Shown: in pieces, positions 35,441 to 44,559 of the stretch | Position numbering within the stretch: position 1 is the stretch's first letter | Layout of the letters: each line of letters opens with the position of its first letter | Source: Tenuifilum sp. 4138str | GTDB lineage: Bacteria; Bacteroidota; Bacteroidia; Bacteroidales; Tenuifilaceae | NCBI RefSeq assembly: GCF_041102575.1 | Contig: NZ_JBGCUE010000010.1 | Span: 1 to 64,000, forward strand | Direction of reading: 5' to 3' | DNA: 64,000 nucleotides | Program-made: the position numbers and the translations under genes | Notes under the pieces: generated by a model | Told to the model about the DNA's origin: nothing | Database searches by the model: none | Seen by the model: the letters and a program-made list of their open reading frames with translations, nothing else

Positions 35441-36295
35441 ATCCTTAAAGGTTGCTTTATTTAACTCAACGCTGAGGTGCCTGGACACAGTGTTAAAGTA
35501 ACGATTGCTCCCAAGTCCAAGAACCCAACGGATTCCACTAATTGCGTTTGTAATAAAGAGCTCATCGCATGTGCTGAAAACCTTGGTGTTTAGGGCTACA
35601 TCATCAAAAACTTTATACCCTAAGCTGCGGGCAAGGTTTATTACAACCCTGCGCATAATTCCCGGAATACACCCCTCCGTAAGCCCTGGTGTAAATATCT
35701 CGCCTCTCTTAACAACAAAAACATTCGATGAAATAGTCTCAGCTACCCGCCCAAACTCGTTGAGAATAATGCACTCATCGAGTAAATTTCTTTTCCTGTA
35801 AAGTCCCGCTTTCACGTAAAGTAAGGCGTTACAACTTTTTACTGTTGATAGAATATTTACCGATTTTTTAATATCCGGGTATACATCTACTATTAAACCT
35901 TGTTGGTTGTAAGCGTAAAACTTAAAGTCTAGGGGCTGACTCTCCACAATAATTGATGCATCGCTACTTTCGGGTGTGTAAAGCCCCTTCCCATTTCTAA
36001 AAACTGAAACCCTTACTCGGGTACTCCCAAAATGGCGATTCTTATTGAGTAACTTGGTGATTACCTCCCCAAGCTTAACTTTTGATATGGAAGAGGGTTT
36101 TTCAATCTCTAGAATTTGTAATCCTTTGGTCAACCTTTCATAATGTAATTCCAGATGGTAAGGCTCTGTTCCGTAACAATGAATTGTTTCAAACAGACCA
36201 TCGCCGTATCGGAAAGCCCGGTTTGAAACGGCCAATACCAAACTATCGGCACGATGAAACTCGCCATTATACCATATGTAAGCATTTTGAGTCAT
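35432..36295 (-). CDS. aminotransferase class IV
   Basis: 287 residues from MTQNAYIWYNGEF. A PLP fold type IV enzyme: RYGDGLFETIHCYG, STVKSCNALLYV with the putative PLP lysine, and ECIILNEFGRVAETISSNVFVVK. The family includes 4-amino-4-deoxychorismate lyase (PabC), D-amino acid and branched-chain transaminases; PabC-like is my best guess from length and motifs. Last gene of the amn-holA-rhomboid-NUDIX operon. An ATG 3 codons upstream is possible. Confidence 0.85.
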   Translation of the reverse strand: MTQNAYIWYNGEFHRADSLVLAVSNRAFRYGDGLFETIHCYGTEPYHLELHYERLTKGLQILEIEKPSSISKVKLGEVITKLLNKNRHFGSTRVRVSVFRNGKGLYTPESSDASIIVESQPLDFKFYAYNQQGLIVDVYPDIKKSVNILSTVKSCNALLYVKAGLYRKRNLLDECIILNEFGRVAETISSNVFVVKRGEIFTPGLTEGCIPGIMRRVVINLARSLGYKVFDDVALNTKVFSTCDELFITNAISGIRWVLGLGSNRYFNTVSRHLSVELNKATFKDLV

Positions 36296-36310
36296 CGCAT
36301 ACAAAGATAG

Positions 36311-36748
36311 CTATCCTTTTAGGTATTCAATCGCCATTTTAAAAAGACGGGGTTGCACCCTTTTGTAGGTTAAATTTTCAGGGATGCTGTTAAATGCTTT
36401 TACTTCCCCAATTTCACTTTGGGGTAAAGCTCCAAGTTCTGTTATTTCGGCGTAAAACATTCGCCCATAGGATACGGCCCCATCGAGCCGCACTGTATAA
36501 TCAAATAGTTGCTTTATGGAGTATCGAATTGCTCCTGTTTCCTCAAAAAGTTCCCTATTTGCAGCCTCTACGGGCAATTCGCCCGGTTCAATATGACCTC
36601 CTGGCAGTTCCCAAGTATTACGGTTTTTATTACGCACCCATAGCCAATTCCCATTCATGCAACTAACAATAGCTACCAGCTGCAAAACACTTGCATCTAA
36701 ACCATCGGGGTGTATAATGATGTGCGCCTCGGCTTGCATGGGTATCAA
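36311..36748 (-). CDS. NUDIX hydrolase
   Basis: 145 residues. The Nudix box is complete: GHIEPGELPVEAANRELFEETGA (G-x5-E-x7-REL-x-EE-x-G). It hydrolyses a nucleoside diphosphate linked to another moiety; the substrate is unknown. It begins 1 base after the rhomboid stop and ends 15 bases before the aminotransferase ATG, so it is within the operon. Confidence 0.9.
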   Translation of the reverse strand: MIPMQAEAHIIIHPDGLDASVLQLVAIVSCMNGNWLWVRNKNRNTWELPGGHIEPGELPVEAANRELFEETGAIRYSIKQLFDYTVRLDGAVSYGRMFYAEITELGALPQSEIGEVKAFNSIPENLTYKRVQPRLFKMAIEYLKG

Positions 36749-36749
36749 A

Positions 36750-37364
36750 CTATAGCCCCAACTGCTTTAAAAAGAAAAAAAACAGTTTTGGGTCGATAAG
36801 GATTGGGTAAATGAATCCGAATACCGCACCTACAAAGTGTGCATCGTGATTTATATTATCGCCTCCCTTACGGCTCATGTAGTTTGAGTAAAAAAGGTAA
36901 GCAATGGCAAACACAATTCCAGGAATTGGTATAATAGCCATAAGGTAAAGCTTTTCCAGAGGACTAAAGAAAATGCTGAAAAACACAATAGCCGAGACAG
37001 CACCAGATGCACCTACGCTCTGGTAGTATGGGTCGTTCTTATGCTTTCTCAGCGTGGTTAACGATGAAACTATTGCTGCACCAAGGTAGAGAATGAGAAA
37101 GTGAACCTGGTGCATACCAATGCTACCAATAGATTGTAGTTGCTTTAATATTGATTCCACATACCTGCCAAACGATAGCAACACTATCATATTTACAAAT
37201 AGGTGTAAAAAATTGGCATGAACAAAAGCATGCGAAATCAACCTATACCACTCATTCCGCTTAAATACTATGTATGGGTTAAGCAGTAACCGTTGAAATA
37301 GGATGCTGTTTCCAAATGCAGCAAAAGAAACAATAGCGGTAATAGCAATGATTATATAGGTCAT
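36750..37364 (-). CDS. rhomboid-family intramembrane serine protease
   Basis: 204 residues with about six transmembrane helices. Catalytic serine in SVGASGAVSAIVFF (GASG motif) and histidine in NHDAHFVGAVFGFIYP form the Ser-His dyad, with HAFVHANFLHLFVNMIVL as the conserved TM2 region. It cleaves membrane proteins within the bilayer; targets unknown. The ATG overlaps the holA stop by 4 bases. Confidence 0.92.
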   Translation of the reverse strand: MTYIIIAITAIVSFAAFGNSILFQRLLLNPYIVFKRNEWYRLISHAFVHANFLHLFVNMIVLLSFGRYVESILKQLQSIGSIGMHQVHFLILYLGAAIVSSLTTLRKHKNDPYYQSVGASGAVSAIVFFSIFFSPLEKLYLMAIIPIPGIVFAIAYLFYSNYMSRKGGDNINHDAHFVGAVFGFIYPILIDPKLFFFFLKQLGL

Positions 37365-38407
37365 TTCCCGAATACTATAAGGTAAATTAGTTCCCGCAGC
37401 AGTTCGCCATGGTCGGTTGAACCGTTATTAACACCCTTTGACCGCATATCGTACTCGCTGAGCCAGTGTATAATACTTACACAGCGCGATGGGCTGTATC
37501 GTTTGGCTGCCCTCTCGTACTCAGCAACAAAAAACTCGTTTACACCCAACTCCTTGGCCACTGATGCTTTTGACTTGTCAGCTAAAAAGTGATACTTTAG
37601 TATTTTGATGAAATACTGGTAAATAGCAGTAATGGTCAACACAAAAGGATTGGCATTGGGATTCCGTGCAAAGTGGTCGGCAATGCGCATGGCTCGGGCA
37701 AAGTTCATCTCGCCAAGCGCCTTGGTTAGTTCAAAACGGTTAAAATCACGGCTTATACCAATGTTTCGCTCAATATCTGCGGCCTGAATCAGTTTGCTAT
37801 CAGCAGGAAGTATAATTGCTAGCTTATCAAGTTCATGGGCCAAGCGGCTCAAATCGTTACCAACAAACTCGGTTAGTAGGTTTGCCGCAAGTGGGTCAAT
37901 TTTAATACCTTTATCCTTAAGGTATCCAACAATCCAATCGGGAATTTGGTAGTCGTAAAACTTTTTTGATTCAAAGTAAATCCCCTTTTGCTTTGCAAGC
38001 TTTACAACCCCTGAGAGCTTATCGGATGATTTCTTGCCATCGCTGGCTATTTTGTGACAAACTACCAGTATTGTTGAATTCAGCGGAGTTTTAAGGTAGA
38101 TCTCCAAATCGGATAGGTTACGCACGTTCTGCGCTTCCTTAACAATTACTACCTGGTAGTTGGACATCATTGGAAAGCGACGTGCCGCGTTGATAATATC
38201 GGCAGCAGAAATATCCCGACCATAAACCACGGTCTGGTTGAAGGCTTTCTCGGAACTGCTGAGCACATTGTCCTCAATGTACTCAGCAATCTTGTCGATA
38301 AAGTATGGTTCATCGCCGGTCAGAAAGTAAATGGGTTTATATATCTTATTCTTCAGCTCCTGAAGAATATTTTGAAACGTTTCAACTGTCTGACTCTGCT
38401 TGGCCAT
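37361..38407 (-). CDS. holA: DNA polymerase III subunit delta
   Basis: 348 residues of the clamp-loader delta family: KPIYFLTGDEPYFIDKIAEYIE at the N-terminus, VGNDLSRLAHELDKLAI, and a C-terminal helical collar. It opens the sliding clamp at the replication fork. It is within the amn operon and upstream of rhomboid. In Bacteroidetes it commonly sits near an HsdR-N domain gene, as here. Confidence 0.93.
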   Translation of the reverse strand: MAKQSQTVETFQNILQELKNKIYKPIYFLTGDEPYFIDKIAEYIEDNVLSSSEKAFNQTVVYGRDISAADIINAARRFPMMSNYQVVIVKEAQNVRNLSDLEIYLKTPLNSTILVVCHKIASDGKKSSDKLSGVVKLAKQKGIYFESKKFYDYQIPDWIVGYLKDKGIKIDPLAANLLTEFVGNDLSRLAHELDKLAIILPADSKLIQAADIERNIGISRDFNRFELTKALGEMNFARAMRIADHFARNPNANPFVLTITAIYQYFIKILKYHFLADKSKASVAKELGVNEFFVAEYERAAKRYSPSRCVSIIHWLSEYDMRSKGVNNGSTDHGELLRELIYLIVFGK

Positions 38408-38416
38408 ATATCAAAC

Positions 38417-39187
38417 CTAAAAACGTAGGTGCTTTACCGATTCGCTGTTGTTTATCAAACGGGTTAATGATTCAATGCCAATCTTTATCTGCTCCTCAAC
38501 AAAGAGTGAATTTACCTTCTGATCGCTTTCAGCGGTTTTAACCCCTTCCGAAATCATGGGTTGGTCAGTAACCAGCAGAAGTGCCCCGGTAGGAATTTCA
38601 TTATAGAAACCAACCGTAAAAATGGTTGCGGTTTCCATATCAATTGCCATTGCACGGGTACGGCGAAGGTACTCCTTGAAATTATCGTCGTACTCCCAAA
38701 CCCTTCGGTTTGTGGTAACTACAGTACCTGTCCAGTAATCGCGGTTGTGGTTACGAATGGTTGAGGAAACTACACGCTGTAGCGTAAATGCTGGCAAAGC
38801 GGGAACCTCAGGGGGCATATAGTCGTTTGAGGTTCCTTCGTGCCTTATGGCTGCAATGGGTAGTATAAAATCGCCTACGTTGTTCTTCTTTTTCAGGCCT
38901 CCACATTTTCCAAGGAAAAGTACCGCTTTGGGTTTTACGGCGCTTAACAAATCCATTATAGTTGCAGCATTGGGACTACCCATGCCAAAATCGATCATGG
39001 TTATACCATTTGCAGTGGCACAGGGCATGTTGGCATTTGGATTAACAATGGGCACATTAAAGTAACTAGCAAAGAATTCAAGGTATCCCCTAAAGTTGGT
39101 TAAAAGAATATGGGAACCAAAATCCTCAAGTGCTTGCCCGGTATACCTTGGTAACCAGTTCTCAACAATTTCTTCTTTTGTCTTCAT
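38417..39187 (-). CDS. amn: AMP nucleosidase
   Basis: 256 residues from MKTKEEIVENWL (ATG at 39187). GFGMGSPNAATIMDLLSAVKPKAVLFLGKCGG-type nucleoside-binding loop and MAIDMETATIFTVGFYNEIPTGALLLVTDQP are the phosphorylase-fold motifs. It splits AMP into adenine and ribose 5-phosphate. The short single-domain form is usual in Bacteroidetes. A CAAAGATA box (39226-39233, minus -7) lies just upstream. First gene of the operon. Confidence 0.9.
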   Translation of the reverse strand: MKTKEEIVENWLPRYTGQALEDFGSHILLTNFRGYLEFFASYFNVPIVNPNANMPCATANGITMIDFGMGSPNAATIMDLLSAVKPKAVLFLGKCGGLKKKNNVGDFILPIAAIRHEGTSNDYMPPEVPALPAFTLQRVVSSTIRNHNRDYWTGTVVTTNRRVWEYDDNFKEYLRRTRAMAIDMETATIFTVGFYNEIPTGALLLVTDQPMISEGVKTAESDQKVNSLFVEEQIKIGIESLTRLINNSESVKHLRF

Positions 39188-39398
39188 ACCAACACATTTA
39201 AATTTTATCAACAAGTATATTTCGGCAAAGATACGGCTATTCGCTCAATCTTAAAATAGTGTTTTTAAACATACTTAACAAAAGTGATGTGCTATTTTGG
39301 TGAAATTTTCTAGCAAAGGCTAATAATTACCAGCTTGTTTTGGCTGGCGAAAACGTTAGCAAGACCAAGGATGATTTAAAAATTTTTAATTTTGCTGC

Positions 39399-39863
39399 AT
39401 GAGCACAGTTAACGGAGGTTCACTTAACTTTCCTGCCTACCAGTTCCGGGTAAAACAGGAAAATGGTAACCGTTACATTTTTGATGTAATCCGAAAAAAA
39501 TTCATTGCACTTACCCCTGAAGAATGGGTTCGTCAGCATTTACTTAGCTACCTGATAACCGATTTAAACTTACCAGTAGGATTGATAGGTGTTGAGGTAA
39601 GTTTCTCATTCAATGGCGTAAACCATAGGGCCGATGTTGTAGTCTATAACCGAAAAGGCGAGCCAATACTACTTGCGGAATGTAAAGCACCTAACGTGGA
39701 AATTACCAACGAGGTTGTTGATCAGATATGCAGGTATAACTATGCGCTGAATGCCGAATATTTGTTGGTAACTAACGGGTTAAAGCATTTAATTTTGTGG
39801 CTTTCTGAGGGAAAAGGATGGATAACCCTAGATGGCTTCCCTGAGCTAAGGAATAAAATATAA
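39399..39863 (+). CDS. stand-alone HsdR N-terminal-type nuclease domain
   Basis: 154 residues. The PD-(D/E)xK core is visible: RADVVVYNRKGEPILLAECKAP has D and ExK in order after a conserved acidic helix region. The family is the N-terminal nuclease domain of type I restriction HsdR, but here it is alone: no helicase, HsdM or HsdS. TAATTTTG (39387-39394) ends only 5 bases before the ATG, so the transcript may be leaderless. It is divergent from the amn-holA operon and 8 bases from the next gene. Role unknown; DNA repair is a guess. Confidence 0.85.
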   Translation: MSTVNGGSLNFPAYQFRVKQENGNRYIFDVIRKKFIALTPEEWVRQHLLSYLITDLNLPVGLIGVEVSFSFNGVNHRADVVVYNRKGEPILLAECKAPNVEITNEVVDQICRYNYALNAEYLLVTNGLKHLILWLSEGKGWITLDGFPELRNKI

Positions 39864-39870
39864 CTAAGAT

Positions 39871-41331
39871 ATGAGTAACCTTGAAAAGTATTTTGAGCAA
39901 TTCCGTAAAAACATTGTAGGTATCGATGCTACCTATAAAACCATTTATGGTGAACAGAAACTAATATATGCCGACTGGATTGCCAGTGGCAGGCTATACA
40001 GGCCTATAGAGGAAAAAATGCTCCATCTTTTTGGGCCAATGGTTGCCAATACTCATACCGAGAGTAGCTTTACCGGAAAGTTCATGACAGAGGCTTACCA
40101 CTATGCCCTTAAAGAGATTAAACGACATGTTAACGCTGGCCCCGAGGATGTAATTGTTACATCAGGGTTTGGAATGACATCGTCTATCAACAAATTTCAA
40201 AGAATACTTGGCCTTAAGAACAAAAGCTTTGTATTCCAAAACCCCAAGGAAAGGCCCGTGGTTTTTGTTACACACATGGAGCATCACTCTAACCAAACAT
40301 CGTGGTACGAAACCATTGCTGAGGTTGTAGTGGTTGAACCCGATAAGGATCTTTTGGTTTCGCCACAGAAACTCCGCGAAACACTGGAGCGATACAATGA
40401 TAGACCAATGAAAATTGGTTCATTTAGCGCATGCAGCAATGTAACCGGAATAAAAACCCCCTACCATGAGCTTGCCAGAATCATGCATGAGGCTGGCGGT
40501 TTATGCTTTGTGGATTTTGCAGCATCGGCACCATACGTAAAAATTGATATGCATCCTGCCGATCCCATGGAGCGTTTAGATGCCATTTTCTTTTCGCCCC
40601 ATAAGTTTCTGGGTGGCCCTGGGGCCTCAGGCGTTCTCATCTTCAACTCAAACCTTTACAAAAACCGTGTGCCCGATCAACCCGGAGGTGGCACGGTTGA
40701 CTGGACAAACCCATGGGGTGAGTATAAATATATTGATGATATTGAACGACGCGAGGATGGAGGTACTCCAGGCTTTTTGCAAGCAATCCGTAGTGCATTA
40801 GCCATTCGATTGAAGGAGCAAATGGGTGTTGAGAATATCGAAAAACGCGAAGAGGAGCTAGTTCACCTTGCCTTTGAACGGTTGAGTAAAATTAAAGGGT
40901 TACACATTTTAGCCGATAACTGCCTAAATCGAATTGGAGCAATTTCGTTCTATATTCATAACTTGCACTACAACCTTATTGTAACCCTACTTAGCGAGCG
41001 CTATGGCATACAAATGCGTGGAGGGTGCGTGTGCGCAGGCACGTACGGACATTTCCTACTTAATGTAAGTAAGGAGCAATCGCATCGGATTACTGATTTA
41101 ATCAATAAAGGCGACCTGTCCGAAAAACCCGGATGGGTTCGATGGTCGTTACATCCAACAACTACCAATGCCGAAGTAGAGTACATTGCCAACGCGTTAG
41201 CGGAGATTGTTGCAAACGGTAAGGAATGGCAAAACGAATACTCCTACTGCAAGCATACCAATGAGTTCTGCAACAAGAACCCTGAAGCAGCAATGCTTTG
41301 GAAAAATGTTGAGGAGCACTTTCAATTATAA
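39871..41331 (+). CDS. class V aminotransferase / cysteine desulfurase-like enzyme
   Basis: 486 residues with the PLP lysine in FFSPHKFLGGPGASGVLIF and HMEHHSNQTSWYE, SACSNVTGI and CFVDFAASAPYV. RGGCVCAGTYGHFLL has a Cys in the loop where cysteine desulfurases carry the persulfide cysteine. Longer than IscS (about 400). No sulfur-cluster genes lie next to it. Probably a desulfurase or lyase of unknown substrate. Confidence 0.85.
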   Translation: MSNLEKYFEQFRKNIVGIDATYKTIYGEQKLIYADWIASGRLYRPIEEKMLHLFGPMVANTHTESSFTGKFMTEAYHYALKEIKRHVNAGPEDVIVTSGFGMTSSINKFQRILGLKNKSFVFQNPKERPVVFVTHMEHHSNQTSWYETIAEVVVVEPDKDLLVSPQKLRETLERYNDRPMKIGSFSACSNVTGIKTPYHELARIMHEAGGLCFVDFAASAPYVKIDMHPADPMERLDAIFFSPHKFLGGPGASGVLIFNSNLYKNRVPDQPGGGTVDWTNPWGEYKYIDDIERREDGGTPGFLQAIRSALAIRLKEQMGVENIEKREEELVHLAFERLSKIKGLHILADNCLNRIGAISFYIHNLHYNLIVTLLSERYGIQMRGGCVCAGTYGHFLLNVSKEQSHRITDLINKGDLSEKPGWVRWSLHPTTTNAEVEYIANALAEIVANGKEWQNEYSYCKHTNEFCNKNPEAAMLWKNVEEHFQL

Positions 41332-41358
41332 CCAGTAAAGCTAAAATTATCGCCAGTT

Positions 41359-41925
41359 TTAACTTTTGGGTAGGCGAGGTTTAGGATTTAATAGCTGAAG
41401 TAAAACCTCGTCCTCCCATCCATTCAATGTTTTTAACCAATCCTTTTTTACACCAACCTTAGTAAAACCAAGGTTCTCAAACAAGCGCAAGCTAATAACA
41501 TTACTTGCCGACACATTTGCATAGAGCTGGTTTAGCTGGAGCACCTCAAATACATATCGGATTAGCACGTTTAAAGCCTCAGTAGCATAACCTTTTCTGC
41601 GGTCTTCGTTTTTGGCTATCAAAACACCAACGCCCGCCCGCAAATGGTAGGGATCAAAATCGAACAAATCAACAAGGCCAACCGGAACATTCATAAGCGA
41701 GTTCTGATCCTTAGCCTCAATAATCAGCCGTAGCTGCTTGGATTCCCATATGTCTAAATGCGATGTCTCAATATACTTTTTGAGCAGGTATTTTGAGAAA
41801 GGTGTAAGCGTATTACTGACCTTCCATATTTCCATGTTGTTTTCCCAGCTGTAAAGCAAATCGACATCCTCTGGTTCAGGTGCACGAAGCTTTACAACGC
41901 TATTTTCTAAAACATTACCCTCCAT
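41359..41925 (-). CDS. GNAT-family N-acetyltransferase, RimJ/RimL-like
   Basis: 188 residues. VVKLRAPEPEDVDLLYSWENN at the start and the acetyl-CoA loop GVGVLIAKNEDRRKGYATEAL (R/Q-x-x-G-x-G/A) with ASNVISLRLFENLGF are typical of the RimJ/RimL subgroup. Substrate unknown. Its ATG overlaps the stop of the OmpA gene by 1 base (TAATG), suggesting translational coupling. Confidence 0.88.
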   Translation of the reverse strand: MEGNVLENSVVKLRAPEPEDVDLLYSWENNMEIWKVSNTLTPFSKYLLKKYIETSHLDIWESKQLRLIIEAKDQNSLMNVPVGLVDLFDFDPYHLRAGVGVLIAKNEDRRKGYATEALNVLIRYVFEVLQLNQLYANVSASNVISLRLFENLGFTKVGVKKDWLKTLNGWEDEVLLQLLNPKPRLPKS

Positions 41926-44408
41926 TACCTTTTTTCAAGTTTAACCAGAATTGCATTGGGGAATCCCATGGAGTTTACCTTTTCCAGCATCTCGGTAGCC
42001 TTAGCTTTTTCATTGAAGGCTCCAAAGTAGTAACGGTATAACCCGTCGTTACCAACCTCCTCGGTTACATATAGCCCCCGGAAAAAGTCGAGCGTTAAGG
42101 GTATCTCGCTTGTGGCAACAAGAATGGTAAAAACGCTTTGTTTTGTTATAAGATTTTTCTGCAAAGCAGCCACAAGGCGTTGAAGTTCAACCTCATTTAC
42201 CAGCACGGCCCTTGATGCACCCATATCAATAATGGTATTGAGATGCTCAATGGCGTCGGCCTTTGACTTGTAAACATTCATACAAATCAATCGTCGTGAT
42301 CCAATTACAAACTCACGAAGGTTGATATTAAACTTCTTCTCAATGGCTTTAATTAGATCAGGAGAAATTGTATCGTCGATAGGTGCAAGCATTATGGTAT
42401 AGTTCTGGGTTTGAGGTTTGAGGTGTTCGGGAACATCAACAAACTCAATTTTTAGATTCTTGTTTGGGTTAAATACCCTAATGCTGGCTCGTCGGTTTAG
42501 CTTACGGCCATTGGGGTTATCGGAACCGTCGGGGTTGGTATTAGCGGCAAAGCTTACCAGGGAGCCCATACCCCTTACTACAAATCGTTTTTCGTCAATT
42601 CCCTTATTAACCAGGTACTCAACTACGGCGTTTGCCCTACGTGCCGAAAGCATAAGATTGTACATGGGTGAGCCCTTGCTGTCAGTATGGCCAATCACCT
42701 CGATATACAAGTCGGGATAATCAGTCATTAGCTTGTAAACCTTTTCAAGTTCAAACTGTGCATCGCGTTTCAGCTCGTAGCTGTCAAAGTCGAAAAGTAC
42801 ATAGTTGAACCGAATCACCTCTTCTTTGGTTATTGGCTTAGCATCAAGGTTGATATCTAAAAGATACTTTTCCTGGTTATAGGTGGAGGGTATGTGAAGC
42901 TGCAGTGGGTTCATTACGTAAAATTGGCTGGTAGCCTCAAGGGAGTATCTGCCAGGCTTAATTGCAACGCTGTAAGTTCCATCGCTTAAGGGTAAAGCCA
43001 TGGCAATAAGGTTATTTGCAGTATCTTTAACTAAAATGGCGATACTGTCGGATTTAATATCGGCATTGTCAGAGAGATTAACCTTGCCAAAGAGTTCTAT
43101 CTTACGTGATATACTGGGGTAGATGTTTACCTTGTAAAGTTCGTAAAAGGTTGATTGATTGGAAATGGCCATAGGCATTACGCCAGAAAGTGAATCGAGG
43201 GGGTAAAAGTAAAACTCATCGTCAGGTGTATTAAATGGATACCCAAGATTTATGGGCATAGACCAGGAATTACCATCAATCTTTCGGCTGTAAAAAATAT
43301 CGAATCCTCCCATGCTGTTATGCCCCTGCGAGGCAAAGTAAAGCGTTCGTCCGTCGGGGCATACAATTGGCGACTCCTCGTTGTATGGGGTATTGACCTG
43401 TGGACCAAGGTTTACTGGGTTGCTCCATTTGCCATCGGGCTGCAAGCTGGACATGTAAATATCGGTTCCGCCATAGCCACCTTTCCGGTTCGAAACAAAA
43501 TACATCTGTTTGCCATCGACCGATAGCGACGCAAAGGTCTCCCAATCCTTTGAATTGATTGGTGCTGGTAACTTTTTAACGGGTTGCCACTTATCGCCTA
43601 CTAGCGTTGAGTAGTATAGGTTGCCCGAGGTTACTTCATTGACAAAAAGAATCAAGTAATCGCCGGTGTAGTTAAGGGCGGTTGTATAAAGTTCGCCCTC
43701 TACCCTAAGGTCAAGTGTAATATTCCTTGGTGAACTCCACTTGCCATCAATCCAACGGGAATAGTATACTGCAGTATAGAATTTTTCCTTAACCGTAAAC
43801 ACCATGGTTTGCCTATCGCCCGATATTACTGGGTAATTGCAATTCTTATTCCTATCGGGAAACAGGTCGATATGTTCGGTTTTCATCACAATAGGCCTGG
43901 AAATGAAATTGCGAGCCACCTCGCATGCTTTTATCTGCTGGTTAACATAGTCGAGGTTGTAAACATCTCTAACATCAATATTATCCTTGAACTTCTGAAA
44001 AGCCAGCAGGGCGTCATCAAACTTAAAATTTACCATGTAGGCTTGTCCCAGGTAAAAATAGGTTTGAATGGGCGCGGCAGTCTCGCGGTAATACCCTTCA
44101 CGGTATTTAGGGTTTACATTCTTTGATGCTTTTTCTAGGTAAGGTATAGCATTCTGTTTTAGTCCGGGTATGTTTAGGTAACACATACCCAACTTGTAAA
44201 GGATATTGGCATTGGTAGAATCTTGTTTGTATAGGCTCTGGTAAAGGGGAAGTGCCTCCTTGAAGTCCTGAAGAAAGAAGTAATACTCTGCATCGCTAAA
44301 GATTTGCTTGAAACTATCCTGAGCCTTAACCTCGCTAGCTGTGAAACTAAGAATAAATTGCAGTGCGATTAATGCCTTAATAAACTTTTGCTTTACCATA
44401 TTTTGCAA
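41925..44408 (-). CDS. PorE-like OmpA protein with SPOR-like tail
   Basis: 827 residues. Signal peptide (LIALQFILSFTASEVKA/Q), N-terminal TPR region (~30-130), WD40/PD40-type propeller (~195-420; several DGxxxYFxS blades), a beta sandwich (~440-530), and an OmpA peptidoglycan-binding domain (~545-665) with GHTDSKGSPMYNLMLSARRA and NGRKLNRRA. This order matches PorE of the type IX secretion system. The extra C-terminal ~150 residues have SPOR-like motifs (LYRYYFGAFNEKAKATEML). Location: periplasm/outer membrane. A CAAATTTA box (44444-44451) lies upstream. Confidence 0.85.
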   Translation of the reverse strand: MQNMVKQKFIKALIALQFILSFTASEVKAQDSFKQIFSDAEYYFFLQDFKEALPLYQSLYKQDSTNANILYKLGMCYLNIPGLKQNAIPYLEKASKNVNPKYREGYYRETAAPIQTYFYLGQAYMVNFKFDDALLAFQKFKDNIDVRDVYNLDYVNQQIKACEVARNFISRPIVMKTEHIDLFPDRNKNCNYPVISGDRQTMVFTVKEKFYTAVYYSRWIDGKWSSPRNITLDLRVEGELYTTALNYTGDYLILFVNEVTSGNLYYSTLVGDKWQPVKKLPAPINSKDWETFASLSVDGKQMYFVSNRKGGYGGTDIYMSSLQPDGKWSNPVNLGPQVNTPYNEESPIVCPDGRTLYFASQGHNSMGGFDIFYSRKIDGNSWSMPINLGYPFNTPDDEFYFYPLDSLSGVMPMAISNQSTFYELYKVNIYPSISRKIELFGKVNLSDNADIKSDSIAILVKDTANNLIAMALPLSDGTYSVAIKPGRYSLEATSQFYVMNPLQLHIPSTYNQEKYLLDINLDAKPITKEEVIRFNYVLFDFDSYELKRDAQFELEKVYKLMTDYPDLYIEVIGHTDSKGSPMYNLMLSARRANAVVEYLVNKGIDEKRFVVRGMGSLVSFAANTNPDGSDNPNGRKLNRRASIRVFNPNKNLKIEFVDVPEHLKPQTQNYTIMLAPIDDTISPDLIKAIEKKFNINLREFVIGSRRLICMNVYKSKADAIEHLNTIIDMGASRAVLVNEVELQRLVAALQKNLITKQSVFTILVATSEIPLTLDFFRGLYVTEEVGNDGLYRYYFGAFNEKAKATEMLEKVNSMGFPNAILVKLEKR

Positions 44409-44509
44409 CCAATTGCATTAAACTTTTTAATTCATCAAATAAGCAAATTTAGCATTTATTAACTAAATAAACTAATGTTCAACGTAATAGTGAAAAAAAA
44501 TATTGAAAA

Positions 44510-44534
44510 AAGGCTGCCTGAAGTTGGCAGCCTT
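44510..44534 (-). terminator. terminator after korB
   Basis: Perfect 9-bp arms aaggctgcc and ggcagcctt with a 7-nt loop; on the minus strand a T-rich tract follows. Confidence 0.9.
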
Positions 44535-44559
44535 AATATATTAAAGAGACAATAAGGTT

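Noticed and set aside
39399-39863. A type I restriction-modification system
   Set aside because: No HsdM, HsdS or HsdR helicase lies anywhere in the window; only the N-terminal nuclease domain is present.
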